A stretch of 39,296 nt of DNA from an uncultured Bacteroidia bacterium (GCA_902784785.1 CACZWF010000029.1:1-39296), one strand, 5' to 3'; positions 31,113 through 39,296 are shown, numbered from the stretch's first letter. The notes: generated by a model from the sequence alone, not told the origin. Program-made: numbers and translations.

Positions 31113-34049
31113 ATGATGCTTATGCACCTATATCGTTTTTCTGTCCGGGCTCTGCTCCCGACACTTGCATTGTTGTTCGCTTCTGTCTTTTCTCTTCACG
31201 CGACAGAGGCCGCCGGTAATGATCCGGTTGCGGCCCCCGAGGCAATGGTTGTCTGCGGGAACGCCCGTTTCACCATATTGACTCCTCAGTTGATCCGTAT
31301 GGAGTGGTCCGAGGACGGTGTTTTTGAAGATAACGCCACCCTGGGCATCACCAATCGTCGGCTGGATGTTCCTTCTTTCAGGAAAAGTGTGGGCAAGAAT
31401 TCGGTGACGATTCGTACCGATGCGTTGACCTTGCGTTATAAAGGTCCCGGCCGTTTCTCGGCCAACAATCTTTCCGTGGAGTTCACGATGAAAGACGCCC
31501 GCGCCAAGAAAGGTGTCAGCAAGGTGAAATGGACGCCCGGTGCTGATGACAGCGGCAACCTGATGGGTACTTTCCGTACGTTGGACGGCTGCAAGGGCTT
31601 CGAACAGATCAATGGGAAAAACGATCCGTATGAGAAGGGTATTCTTTCTCGCGATGGTTGGGCTTTGGTGGATGAAAGCGACCGCCATATCCTGATCAAG
31701 AATGATTCTGACTGGGGCGAGTGGGTCGCCGTGCGTCCCGAAGGTGTGCGTGACGACTGGTATCTGTTCGCCTACGGCCATGATTACAAGCAGGCCCTGG
31801 CCGATTTTACCAAAGTGGCCGGCAAGATTCCTCTTCCTCCCAAGTATGTCTTCGGATATTGGTGGAGCCGCTATTGGCAGTACAGTGATTTCGAATTCCT
31901 CGGCCTCGGCGAGCAGATTCGATCCTTGGGTATTCCGATGGATGTGATGGTTATCGATATGGACTGGCACGACATCTGGACACTCCAGAACAAAGGGTCC
32001 CTAGTTGACGAGTTCGGTGAGCGCATCGGCTGGTCGGGCTATACCTGGCAGAAAGAGCTTTTCCCCGACCCGGCCCTAACCTTGAGCAAGTTGCATCGGA
32101 TGAATATGAAGACCTCGCTCAACCTGCACCCCGCTTCCGGCATTCAACCCTACGAGGATTGCTACGAGCCTTTCGTGAAAGATTACTTATCCCGTACGAC
32201 CGAGTACGACGGTCCCGAGGGATATGTGTACAAAGAAGGGGACTCCCTGCTATATCGTCGCAGTGATCCGAAAACCCGTTCAACCCGTCTGGCGAAAGAA
32301 GGGGAGAAGGCGCCTGTTCCTTTCCGTGCAGACCAGCAAGCGTGGACGGATGCTTATTTCAATTCCGTCATCCATCCCTTGGAGCGTCAGGGCGTGGACT
32401 TCTGGTGGCTCGACTGGCAGCAGTGGAAACTCAGCGAGTATGTGCCTGATTTGAGCAACACATTCTGGCTCAATTACACCTTCTTTAATGACAAGGTGCG
32501 TCAAAGCAAGAGCCTCGGCCTTTCCGCCGATCGTCCCCTCATTTATCATCGTTGGGGCGGCCTGGGCAGCCATCGTTATCAAATCGGCTTCTCGGGAGAC
32601 TGCTATGACACCTGGGATGTATTGAAGTTCCTGCCTTATTTCACGGCGACTTCTTCCAATGTGGGGTACGGCTATTGGGGGCACGACATCGGTGGACATA
32701 TGGTGCTGAAAGGAACGGATCCTTACAAGCCGGAAATCTACACCCGCTGGTTGCAGTACGGTGTGTTTACGCCGATTTTCAAAACCCACAGCACCAAGAA
32801 CGCCGAGATCGAGCGTCGTGTCTGGACTTATGAGCCGAAATACTCCGATCCGATGCGTGCGGCCATCCGTTTGCGTTACGATCTTTCTCCTTATATCTAC
32901 GATGCGGCCCGCCAGACCTATGATACGGGCGTGTCGATGTGCCGTCCTATGTATTATGACTGGGCAGAGAAAGAAGAGGCTTACACGATGAAGGAGCAGT
33001 TTATGTTCGGCGACCTGATTCTGGCGACGACCATCGGCGAGCCGATGAATGCGGACACCGGACTGGCTCCCCGCACGATGTGGTTCCCGGAAGGTTTCGA
33101 CTGGTATGATATGGCGACCGGTAAGATGTACAAAGGTGGCCAGACCTTGGATCTGAAGTACACCATCGATGAGAACCCTTGGTTTGTCAAGGCCGGTTCG
33201 ATTATTCCTATGGCCGATCCGAACATTACTTCCTTGCAGGAGAAGAGCAATGTGCTGCGTCTGCTGGTTGTTCCCGGCAATGGTGAGAGCGAGTATGTGC
33301 ATTATGAAGATGACGGCGCCAGCCAGGCTTATTCCCAGGATTTTGCCACGACGAAGATTTGCAAATCCTCTTCTGACGAGAGCTGCAAGGTGACGATTGC
33401 TGCGCGCGAAGGTTCTTATGCCGGAATGGATGGCAAACGTCGCATTCAGGTCGTGCTGGAAGGTGTGTTCTGTCCTTCCGAGGTGACGGTCAGCGGGCTG
33501 AGCGGCGAGGGCGTGAAAGTCCCTTATTCCGCTTTCCCCGAAGATACGCCGGACCAGGCTACCTGGACCTATGTCGGCAAGGACCTCGCCGTGGTGGTCA
33601 GACTGCCCGAGAGCGATGCTTCCCAAGCCGTGACGGTCGAGTGCCGTTATGACAAACAGGCGTTGGCCGACGCTGCCGGCGTGGATGTAGCCGTCGTCGA
33701 TCAGCAGATTCTCCGTGGCAAGAAGGGTGTGTTCCATCGTATGATGAACCTGACTCCTTACCTCAAGGATGTCTTCAACACCTGCATCGACCGCTATAAA
33801 TTGCTGTCCCGTCCTTTCCTCAAGATGGCCCAAGGTGCCAGCCACATTGATGCCGACCCGCAGGCGGTGGTGAAGTATCTGGTTTCCATCGATGTCAAGA
33901 GCGTGGAAGACGACTTCTTGAACGAGATGCGGATCATGCGCGAGCGTGACAAGGCCGAGAACAAGTCTCCCGAGAAAACGGAGGAGAAGGCCGCCCGCAT
34001 CCAGCAAGCCATCGACAATATCAAAGCCCAGAGCGAACTTTTATTTTAA
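31113..34049 (+). CDS. GH31 family alpha-glycosidase, exported
   Basis: 978 residues with a signal peptide (LLPTLALLFASVFSLHATEA). An N-terminal beta-sandwich precedes the barrel: KYVFGYWWSRYWQYSDFEFLGLGEQIRSLGIPMDVMVIDMDWHD. The nucleophile is D434 in DFWWLDWQQW and the likely acid/base D496 in GFSGDCYDTWDV; YGYWGHDIGGHM and IFKTHSTKNAEIERRVW complete the active site. The family cleaves alpha-glucosides or alpha-xylosides. After the usual C-terminal sandwich (to about residue 850) there is a helical tail of about 130 residues rich in Glu/Lys with no known domain. Acts in the periplasm or on the surface. Lies 12 nt before guaA on the same strand. Confidence 0.93.
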   Translation: MMLMHLYRFSVRALLPTLALLFASVFSLHATEAAGNDPVAAPEAMVVCGNARFTILTPQLIRMEWSEDGVFEDNATLGITNRRLDVPSFRKSVGKNSVTIRTDALTLRYKGPGRFSANNLSVEFTMKDARAKKGVSKVKWTPGADDSGNLMGTFRTLDGCKGFEQINGKNDPYEKGILSRDGWALVDESDRHILIKNDSDWGEWVAVRPEGVRDDWYLFAYGHDYKQALADFTKVAGKIPLPPKYVFGYWWSRYWQYSDFEFLGLGEQIRSLGIPMDVMVIDMDWHDIWTLQNKGSLVDEFGERIGWSGYTWQKELFPDPALTLSKLHRMNMKTSLNLHPASGIQPYEDCYEPFVKDYLSRTTEYDGPEGYVYKEGDSLLYRRSDPKTRSTRLAKEGEKAPVPFRADQQAWTDAYFNSVIHPLERQGVDFWWLDWQQWKLSEYVPDLSNTFWLNYTFFNDKVRQSKSLGLSADRPLIYHRWGGLGSHRYQIGFSGDCYDTWDVLKFLPYFTATSSNVGYGYWGHDIGGHMVLKGTDPYKPEIYTRWLQYGVFTPIFKTHSTKNAEIERRVWTYEPKYSDPMRAAIRLRYDLSPYIYDAARQTYDTGVSMCRPMYYDWAEKEEAYTMKEQFMFGDLILATTIGEPMNADTGLAPRTMWFPEGFDWYDMATGKMYKGGQTLDLKYTIDENPWFVKAGSIIPMADPNITSLQEKSNVLRLLVVPGNGESEYVHYEDDGASQAYSQDFATTKICKSSSDESCKVTIAAREGSYAGMDGKRRIQVVLEGVFCPSEVTVSGLSGEGVKVPYSAFPEDTPDQATWTYVGKDLAVVVRLPESDASQAVTVECRYDKQALADAAGVDVAVVDQQILRGKKGVFHRMMNLTPYLKDVFNTCIDRYKLLSRPFLKMAQGASHIDADPQAVVKYLVSIDVKSVEDDFLNEMRIMRERDKAENKSPEKTEEKAARIQQAIDNIKAQSELLF

Positions 34050-34061
34050 AACTTCAATATA

Positions 34062-35045
34062 ATGTCAACAGGAAACGTACGTCCGGCCTCTATGGAGCGC
34101 ATCACCAATTCCGCTCTGGCCAAAAAATTCATTGATGAACAAATCCAGGAGCTTCGCGCCCAGATTGGGGATAAGAAAGTTCTGCTGGCCCTCTCGGGCG
34201 GAGTTGACTCCTCCGTCGTCGCGGCTCTGCTTATCAAGGCGGTAGGAAAACAGCTGGTTTCCGTCCACGTCAATCACGGACTTCTCCGCAAGGGCGAAGC
34301 CGAGCAGGTCATCCGTGTCTTCCGCGATGAGCTTCAGTCCAATCTGGTGTATGTCGATGCGACCGACCGTTTCCTCGACAAACTGGCCGGCGTGGCGGAT
34401 CCCGAACAGAAAAGAAAAATCATCGGTGCGGAGTTCATCCGCGTCTTCGAGGAAGAGGCCCGCAAACAGGAGGGTATCTCTTTCCTGGCTCAGGGAACGA
34501 TTTATCCCGACATCATCGAATCCGGTCCGGTCAAGTCCCACCACAATGTGGGCGGCCTGCCGGAGGACCTGCAATTCGAGCTCGTCGAGCCCATCAAGTT
34601 GTTGTTCAAGGACGAGGTCCGCGTCGTGGGCAAGGAGTTGGGTCTTCCGGACAATATGGTGTTCCGTCAGCCGTTCCCCGGCCCCGGCCTGGGTGTCCGC
34701 TGCACCGGTGCGATTACGCGTGACCGCCTGAACGCCCTCCGCGAAAGCGACGCCATCCTGCGGGAGGAATTTGCCAAGAACGGACTGGAAGGCAAAGTGT
34801 GGCAGTATTTCACGATTGTTCCCGATTATAAGTCCACCGGCGTGAAAGACAACAAACGCAGTTGGGACTGGCCGGTCATCATCCGTGCCGTGAACACCCG
34901 TGACGCGATGACCGCCACCATCGAAGAGATTCCCTATGCGCTCCTGCATCACATCACACAACGCATCATCACGGAGGTTCCCGGCGTCAACCGCGTCCTC
35001 TACGACCTTACCCCCAAGCCCACCGGCACCATCGAGTGGGAGTAA
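34062..35045 (+). CDS. guaA: GMP synthase ATP-PPase subunit without glutaminase domain
   Basis: 327 residues instead of about 510-525. LLALSGGVDSSVVAA (P-loop, 43-55) is the N-type ATP pyrophosphatase. VSVHVNHGLLRKGEAEQV, FLAQGTIYPDIIES and SHHNVGGLP are GMP synthase motifs, and FRQPFPGPGLGVRC to TGTIEWE is the complete dimerisation domain. The class I glutamine amidotransferase domain that normally comes first is absent; the upstream 12 nt lead straight into GH31. The protein makes GMP from XMP, ATP and ammonia, so it needs free ammonia or a separate GuaA-type amidotransferase, as in archaea. Start: the ATG at 34062 is the only early candidate. Confidence 0.95.
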   Translation: MSTGNVRPASMERITNSALAKKFIDEQIQELRAQIGDKKVLLALSGGVDSSVVAALLIKAVGKQLVSVHVNHGLLRKGEAEQVIRVFRDELQSNLVYVDATDRFLDKLAGVADPEQKRKIIGAEFIRVFEEEARKQEGISFLAQGTIYPDIIESGPVKSHHNVGGLPEDLQFELVEPIKLLFKDEVRVVGKELGLPDNMVFRQPFPGPGLGVRCTGAITRDRLNALRESDAILREEFAKNGLEGKVWQYFTIVPDYKSTGVKDNKRSWDWPVIIRAVNTRDAMTATIEEIPYALLHHITQRIITEVPGVNRVLYDLTPKPTGTIEWE

Positions 35046-35127
35046 GCCTCGCTTGCGTCCATAATATTCCCGGTCGTTCTCAGTCCTTTTCGGAGCGCCT
35101 GGGAATTTCTTTTACGTACATCTTTGT

Positions 35128-35157
35128 TTTGATTTTCAAAAACAATGTCTATCTTTG
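35128..35157 (+). promoter_or_regulatory. Promoter of the toxin-antitoxin pair
   Basis: TTTG at 35128-35131, an 18-nt spacer and TATCTTTG at 35150-35157; the antitoxin ATG is at 35199. Confidence 0.65.
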
Positions 35158-35198
35158 TGGAGTAATAAAACCGGGCGAAATTTATAAATTATTAAATT

Positions 35199-35357
35199 AT
35201 GGCTCAACCAATCAGATCTATTCCGATTTTAACGGGGAAAGCGGCAGAACGCTTTGTCCGTTTGGCCAATGTCGCCCAGAAGCATCCACATACGCAAGTC
35301 AGCGACATTAGCGACGAAGATTTCCAACGATTTTTATCCACCGCAGAATTTCATTGA
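35199..35357 (+). CDS. Small antitoxin-like protein of a GNAT toxin pair
   Basis: 52 residues: MAQPIRSIPILTGKAAERFV...DFQRFLSTAEFH. The pattern PIRSIPxLTGKAAERF is what I recognise from Bacteroidales antitoxin genes that precede GNAT toxins. It ends one nucleotide before the toxin ATG, the tight spacing typical of such pairs. It presumably binds and neutralises the toxin and may repress the promoter. No ribbon-helix-helix signature is obvious. Confidence 0.75.
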   Translation: MAQPIRSIPILTGKAAERFVRLANVAQKHPHTQVSDISDEDFQRFLSTAEFH

Positions 35358-35358
35358 T

Positions 35359-35958
35359 ATGAGATTCCTGCTGGATTATTGCCGTCACCGTCTTTTGACA
35401 CGTGACTTGATTGCTTCGTGCCAACCCTTTCATTGTGGAGATGAAGATTTCGATGAGTTCTTCAGCGTAGATGCGCCCCTATACCACGATGCACGGATGA
35501 GTAAATCATACTGTTTTACACTCATCAGCGACCCGACTGTCATCGTTTGCGCATACAGTCTTTCCAATGACAGCGTAAATGTAAGCCACCTTCCAAATGC
35601 CCGTAAAAAGAAAGTCAATCTGGATATCGATGCTGCCAAACGAATGAATCGTTATCCTGCTCTCTTGATTGGGCGATTGGCTGTTAATAGCGAGTTCTCC
35701 AACAGAGGGATTGGATCCGAGTTGATTTCTCTTATTAAAAGGTTGGCTGTTATGCAAGATAATCTATCTGATTGTCGGTTTTTGGCCGTCGACGCAAAGA
35801 ACGAAAATGCACCTTTGCATTACTACGAGAAGAACAGATTCACTTATCTTTATTCTACGGAAAAACAAGAGTCGGAACATACCTCATTAAATCTTCCCTT
35901 GAAAACAAGATTTATGTTTTTCGATCTGATGAATCTTTCTGCAGAACAAGGAAAGTAA
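35359..35958 (+). CDS. GNAT acetyltransferase toxin-like protein
   Basis: 199 residues from the ATG at 35359; the longer frame from 35254 overlaps the antitoxin and is rejected. LLIGRLAVNSEFSNRGIGSELISLIKRL carries the acetyl-CoA motif R116-G-I-G-S, and PLHYYEKNRF (Y155/Y156) is the usual end of the GNAT fold. FHCGDEDFDEFF near the start (residues 24-35) is typical of toxin GNATs of the TacT/AtaT type, which acetylate aminoacyl-tRNA. Paired with the 52-residue antitoxin. Codon use is AT-richer than the core genes on both sides, consistent with transfer. A hairpin follows directly after the stop. Confidence 0.85.
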   Translation: MRFLLDYCRHRLLTRDLIASCQPFHCGDEDFDEFFSVDAPLYHDARMSKSYCFTLISDPTVIVCAYSLSNDSVNVSHLPNARKKKVNLDIDAAKRMNRYPALLIGRLAVNSEFSNRGIGSELISLIKRLAVMQDNLSDCRFLAVDAKNENAPLHYYEKNRFTYLYSTEKQESEHTSLNLPLKTRFMFFDLMNLSAEQGK

Positions 35959-35986
35959 AACCGGCACTGTCGACAGTTCCAGTTTT
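35957..35986 (+). terminator. Terminator-like hairpin of the toxin gene
   Basis: The two 14-nt arms (starting AAAACCGG, ending CCAGTTTT) pair with two mismatches, and the centre is the 12-bp palindrome ACTGTCGACAGT. It begins within the stop codon of the toxin gene. It ends in TTTT but without a long T run. Confidence 0.5.
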
Positions 35987-36051
35987 GGAAAGTAGTCCCG
36001 CTCCGACCAGACCGTCATCCCCATGAGTCCTTCGCGTGGAGAGGGATGGGC

Positions 36052-36102
36052 GGATGGCAGCCGCGGGGGGGGACAAACCCGCGACCCCCCGCGGCTCCAT
36101 CC
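36052..36102. repeat. Very strong GC hairpin between convergent genes
   Basis: GGATGG then, after one bulged base, AGCCGCGGGGGG (36059-36070) pairs with CCCCCCGCGGCT (36085-36096) and CCATCC (36097-36102): 18 pairs with one bulge. A CTTTTCCCC run follows on the plus strand. It separates the toxin operon from pheS and would stop or stall transcription from either side. Confidence 0.65.
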
Positions 36103-36155
36103 TTTTCCCCATCGTCAGCCACAGGTCTTGTTAAAAGAAAAGAAGGAGAAACCCT

Positions 36156-37190
36156 TTAAATCTCCGCTTGGAATTCGGAGAGGAAGCGGAGGTCGTTTTC
36201 GAAGTAGAGACGGAGGTCTTTGACCTGCCATTTGAGCATGGCGATGCGCTCCAGGCCCATACCGAAGGCGAAGCCGCTGTACTTCTTGGAATCGATGCCG
36301 CTGGCCTCCAATACGTTGGGGTCGACCATGCCGCAGCCCAGAATTTCCAGCCAACCGGTGCCCTTGCACACATTGCAGCCCTTGCCGTGGCAAATGTTGC
36401 AACTCACATCCACCTCGGCCGACGGCTCCGTGAACGGGAAATAAGACGGACGCATACGAATCTGCGTCTCCGGACCGAACATCTCGCCGGCGAACAGCAG
36501 AATGGCCTGCTTCATATCCGCGAAAGTCACATTCTCATCGATATACAAACCCTCCACCTGATGGAAGATGCAATGCGCACGGGCGGAAATCGCCTCGTTG
36601 CGGAACACGCGGCCCGGACAGATCACGCGGATGGGGAGCTTCATCGTCTCCATGCAACGCACCTGCACGCTGGAGGTGTGGGTGCGGAGCAGAATCGGGT
36701 TCGGCTGGCTCTTGTCCGTGACAAAGAAGGTGTCCTGCATCTCGCGGGCCGGATGGTCCGGCGGGAAGTTGAGGGCTTCGAACACGTGGTAGTCATCCTC
36801 GACTTCGGGACCTTCCGCTACATCATAACCGAACTTGCGGAAAATCTCTACCACTTCCTGACGCACGATGCTCACCGGATGGCGGGAACCCAGGGGATAG
36901 TCGTCACCGGGACGGGAAAGGTCAACCTGGCCTGCCGCCACCTTGTCGGCGATGGCCGTCGCCGCCTGCTTCATCTCCTCGATTTTACCGGCAGCCGCAT
37001 TCTTGAGCTGATTGAGTTTCTGTCCAAACTCCCGCTTCTGCTCCGGCGCTATCGTACGGAAATCCTCGAACAAAGCCGTGATTTCTCCCTTTTTGCCCAG
37101 CAGGCGCACACGGGCTTCTTCGATTTCAGCCAAGCTGTTGCATGTGAGATTGTTGATCTCGGCGAGAATCTGGTCAATCTTTTCTTTCAT
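36156..37190 (-). CDS. pheS: Phenylalanyl-tRNA synthetase alpha subunit
   Basis: 344 residues, the usual length. An N-terminal coiled coil (LAEINNLTCNSLAEIEEARVRLLGKKGEITALF) is followed by HPVSIVRQEVVEIFRKFGYDVAEGPEVE, FPPDHPAREMQDTFFV, LLRTHTSSVQVR, motif 2 GRVFRNEAISARAHCIFHQVEGLYID, and motif 3 GSGFAFGMGLERIAMLKW-like (YSGFAFGMGLERIAMLKW). CNICHGKGCNVCKGTGW is the cysteine segment seen in many PheS proteins. Charges tRNA-Phe with PheT, which is not adjacent here. Starts 2 nt after the stop of a small exported protein, so the two genes form one operon. Confidence 0.98.
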   Translation of the reverse strand: MKEKIDQILAEINNLTCNSLAEIEEARVRLLGKKGEITALFEDFRTIAPEQKREFGQKLNQLKNAAAGKIEEMKQAATAIADKVAAGQVDLSRPGDDYPLGSRHPVSIVRQEVVEIFRKFGYDVAEGPEVEDDYHVFEALNFPPDHPAREMQDTFFVTDKSQPNPILLRTHTSSVQVRCMETMKLPIRVICPGRVFRNEAISARAHCIFHQVEGLYIDENVTFADMKQAILLFAGEMFGPETQIRMRPSYFPFTEPSAEVDVSCNICHGKGCNVCKGTGWLEILGCGMVDPNVLEASGIDSKKYSGFAFGMGLERIAMLKWQVKDLRLYFENDLRFLSEFQAEI

Positions 37191-37192
37191 CG

Positions 37193-37597
37193 CTATCTTT
37201 CTTTTTTTCTTTTTTCACGTTCACGGATGCGCTTTGCCGCTCCGTCCTTCAAATACTTTTTCCACTGGGCCGGCGTAAACACCTTCTCCAAGGCATTGTC
37301 CGCTTTCTCCATCCAGTTGTCCTGCACCCGCTGGTAAAGGTCCGGCTGCGTAAAATGACTCAGCTGCAACTTCTTGATTTCCTCGTGCAGCTGTCCATAG
37401 TCGTGACGAAGGATGGAATCAGTGTAAAACACCTGCCAATCTTCCAACTTGAGCAGTTCGGCAAGCCGTTCGGCTTCCTTGATGGCCAACTCATCCACGT
37501 TCACCTCTTTCTGCTCAGGCTTTTCCTGCGCTGCAAGGGTGAAAGACAGACAGACGGCCAACAGTCCTGTCAAAAGTTTCTTGGAACAAAGATTCAT
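37193..37597 (-). CDS. Small exported protein, possibly Spy-like
   Basis: 134 residues with a signal peptide ending CLSFTLAAQ. The mature part is helical and highly charged (EAERLAELLKLEDWQVFYTDSILRHDYGQLHEEIKKL; FTPAQWKKYLKDGAAKRIREREKRKKER). The AQWKKY segment and the helical amphipathic pattern recall Spy/CpxP-like periplasmic helper proteins, but this is weak. TAAATTTG (complement of 37608-37615) is a -7 box just upstream. Cotranscribed with pheS. Confidence 0.8.
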   Translation of the reverse strand: MNLCSKKLLTGLLAVCLSFTLAAQEKPEQKEVNVDELAIKEAERLAELLKLEDWQVFYTDSILRHDYGQLHEEIKKLQLSHFTQPDLYQRVQDNWMEKADNALEKVFTPAQWKKYLKDGAAKRIREREKRKKER

Positions 37598-37627
37598 AAT
37601 CAGCGTGCAAATTTAGTAAAAATATGC

Positions 37628-37635
37628 TATCTTTG
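37628..37635 (+). promoter_or_regulatory. -7 box of cdaA
   Basis: TATCTTTG, about 30 nt before the ATG at 37665 and divergent from the box of the small exported gene. Confidence 0.5.
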
Positions 37636-37664
37636 AAAAATATAACGGGCACGTCCCGAAATAA

Positions 37665-38456
37665 GTGTTTATGCTGGATTTTTTGGCCATAAGTTGGGTT
37701 GACATTCTGGACATCGTATTGGTGACCCTGTTGATTTTTCTTGCATTCAAATGGATGCGGGGCTCCTCGGCCATGAATATCTTCATCACCGTCGTTTCCC
37801 TCTATGTGTTCCGGGTCGTAGCTTCCTCCTTGGGAATGAAGATGATCACCACTTTGATTGATATGGTGTTCAACCTGGGCTTGTTGGCGCTGATTGTTAT
37901 TTTCCAGCCGGAAGTGCGTCGTTTCCTGATTAATTTTGGAAAGCGTTACGACCATCTGCGCAACGGCGCGTTTGCCCGTTTGTTCCAATCCTCGGAACGC
38001 CGGATGAACACCATGGCCCTGACGGAAATCTGCGAAGCCTGCCGGGATATGTCCGCGGAAAAGGTCGGCGCCCTGATTGTGATTACCCGTAAGAATCAGT
38101 TGGAAGATATTGTGGAAACCGGCGACGTGATTGATGCGAAAATCAACAGACGGCTCATCCGCAACCTGTTTTTCAAGAATTCCCCGCTGCACGATGGCGC
38201 TATCATCCTGACCGACGACCGTGTGGTGGCCGCCCGTTGTACCTTGCCCATTACCCAGAGGGAGGACATTCCCCCCGAACTCGGGATGCGTCACAAAGCG
38301 GCTATCGGACTTACCGAACAGTCTGACGCAAGCGTCATCGTCGTTTCTGAAGAAACGGGCGGCATTACCTTGGTTTCACTGGGGCAGTGGACGCGTGTGG
38401 GCAGCATCAGCGAACTCAGAGTTATGCTCGACAAGACCGACAATGGACAGAATTGA
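37665..38456 (+). CDS. cdaA: Diadenylate cyclase (CdaA/DacA type)
   Basis: 263 residues. Three N-terminal transmembrane helices (ISWVDILDIVLVTLLIFLAF; SAMNIFITVVSLYVFRVVA; TTLIDMVFNLGLLALIVIF) and FQPEVRRFL lead into the DAC domain. GALIVITRKNQLEDIVETG, LHDGAIIL (DGA motif) and GMRHKAAIGLTEQSDA (RHxAA motif) are the catalytic signatures. It converts two ATP to c-di-AMP at the membrane, controlling osmolyte and cell-wall homeostasis. The 3' end overlaps the mutS2 start by 14 nt. Confidence 0.96.
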   Translation: MFMLDFLAISWVDILDIVLVTLLIFLAFKWMRGSSAMNIFITVVSLYVFRVVASSLGMKMITTLIDMVFNLGLLALIVIFQPEVRRFLINFGKRYDHLRNGAFARLFQSSERRMNTMALTEICEACRDMSAEKVGALIVITRKNQLEDIVETGDVIDAKINRRLIRNLFFKNSPLHDGAIILTDDRVVAARCTLPITQREDIPPELGMRHKAAIGLTEQSDASVIVVSEETGGITLVSLGQWTRVGSISELRVMLDKTDNGQN

Positions 38457-39296
38457 TCATAAACTCGAAGGAAAGTTGGGTTTCGACCGTGTCCGCGAAG
38501 CCGTTGCGTCCCGTTGCTGTACCCAATACGCCCGGGACCGGGCTGCCTCGGAAACGTTCTCTGCCCGCGAAGAGACCATTCTGTCCCGTCTGCGCCTGAC
38601 CGACGAAATGCGGTTGGTCTGTATGTTCGAAGAGGCTTTCCCCCAAAGCGGTTTCATCGATTGCCTGGACTTTTTGCTGCCGCTTCAGCAGGCGGATGCC
38701 TCTCTCGACTTGATATCCCTGCGTAAATTGCGTACGATGCTCCAGACCTTGGATGCCGTCACCGGTTTCTTCTCCGGTATCAAGGACGGCATTTATCCTT
38801 TGCTTCAGCGTATGAGTTCGGACATCGCTTCCTTCCCGCAGATCGAGGCGGAGATGGCGGTCATCCTGGACCGCTACGGCCAGATCAAGGATACGGCGTC
38901 TGATGCTTTGTATGAGATTCGCAAGCAACTGCGGGAGAAAGAGGGTACGCTGGCCAAACGGGCGGCATCGATTCTGCACCGTGCCCAGCAAGAAGGGATT
39001 GTGGCGGCAGACGCGACCATTACGATGCGCGACGGCCGTATGCTGATTCCGGTGAATGCCGCCGACAAAAAGAAGTTGGACGGATGGATTTACGATGAAT
39101 CGGCCAGCGGCAAGACCGCCTTTATCGAGCCGGCCCAGATTGTCCAGCTCGACAATGAAATCACGCAATTGCATTTCGACGAGAAACGAGAGATTCTGCG
39201 GATTCTGCGCGCCTTCAGCGATAACATACGCCCCGAAGTTCCGGCCCTGACCGACGCGGCCCATTTCCTGGGAGAAATCGACTTCATCATGGCCAA
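38443..39296 (+). CDS. mutS2: MutS2 family protein, 3' partial
   Basis: The frame starts at the ATG at 38443 inside the end of cdaA and is still open at the window edge: 284 residues. MDRIDHKLEGKLGFDRVREAVASRCCTQYARDRA is the MutS2 N-terminus. The lever region (SFPQIEAEMAVILDRYGQIKDTASDALYEIRKQLREKEGTLAKRA) and DGRMLIPVNAADKKKLDGWIYDESASGKTAFIEPAQIVQLDNEI follow in family order. The ATPase and Smr domains lie beyond the window. MutS2 acts on stalled ribosomes or recombination intermediates in other bacteria. Confidence 0.95.
   Translation, partial: MDRIDHKLEGKLGFDRVREAVASRCCTQYARDRAASETFSAREETILSRLRLTDEMRLVCMFEEAFPQSGFIDCLDFLLPLQQADASLDLISLRKLRTMLQTLDAVTGFFSGIKDGIYPLLQRMSSDIASFPQIEAEMAVILDRYGQIKDTASDALYEIRKQLREKEGTLAKRAASILHRAQQEGIVAADATITMRDGRMLIPVNAADKKKLDGWIYDESASGKTAFIEPAQIVQLDNEITQLHFDEKREILRILRAFSDNIRPEVPALTDAAHFLGEIDFIMA

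Noticed and set aside
32280..34007. 575-codon minus-strand frame opposite the GH31 gene
   Set aside because: Shadow frame; GH31 active-site motifs are on the plus strand.

Overview
The window comes from a member of the Bacteroidota, most likely order Bacteroidales. Evidence: TAnnTTTG-type -7 boxes (mostly TATCTTTG or TATCTTCG) lie upstream of many genes, several with a TTTG -33 box about 19 nt further up. Surface proteins carry Ig-like (BIG2), FISUMP and DUF1566 domains. The housekeeping genes are of a familiar Bacteroidales type (class II GlyRS, U32/DUF3656, DUF3109, cdaA, mutS2). Genus cannot be fixed by eye.

Layout. (1) 1-6423: two convergent surface-protein genes. The first (5' end outside the window) ends in a FISUMP/C-type-lectin-like domain whose last about 40 codons look like a diversified variable region. 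The second is a very large BIG2-LRR-DUF1566 protein with a lipobox but no recognisable in-frame start codon. (2) 6424-18586: an AT-richer accessory block ending at tRNA-Leu(UAA). It holds a tyrosine recombinase, an excisionase-like HTH protein, a primase-like replication protein, a membrane-anchored RecA/RepA-like ATPase, two radical-SAM proteins, a PD-(D/E)XK-like nuclease, a GIY-YIG endonuclease, a pgeF-like gene interrupted by an amber codon, and several small unknown proteins. No relaxase, coupling protein, capsid or terminase is visible, so it resembles a small integrative element or phage satellite. Three of its minus-strand transcription units share a 17-bp upstream motif. (3) 18703-25260: core genes for DUF456, DUF3109, a non-catalytic M16-like protein, a TPR protein and a U32 family protein. 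(4) 25260-28266: a decayed FISUMP gene fragment, a 21-bp tandem repeat, an ATPase with a palindrome next to its promoter, and a lipoprotein. (5) 28312-39296: dut, folK, glyS, a GH31 glycosidase, a GMP synthase lacking its glutaminase domain, an antitoxin/GNAT-toxin pair, pheS, a small exported protein, cdaA and the start of mutS2.

How the parts relate. The accessory block has the parts expected for integration (integrase, excisionase), replication (primase and RepA-like ATPase) and unknown cargo (paired radical-SAM enzymes and nucleases). The first gene and the fragment at 25.3 kb share a 3' end that continues past the stop codon, which points to recombination or retro-homing among dispersed FISUMP genes. 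No reverse transcriptase lies in the window. The right-hand third is ordinary chromosome. The two most unusual points there are the glutaminase-less GuaA and the M16 protein without its zinc motif.

All calls are from reading the sequence. No database search was run, and GC statements are by eye.
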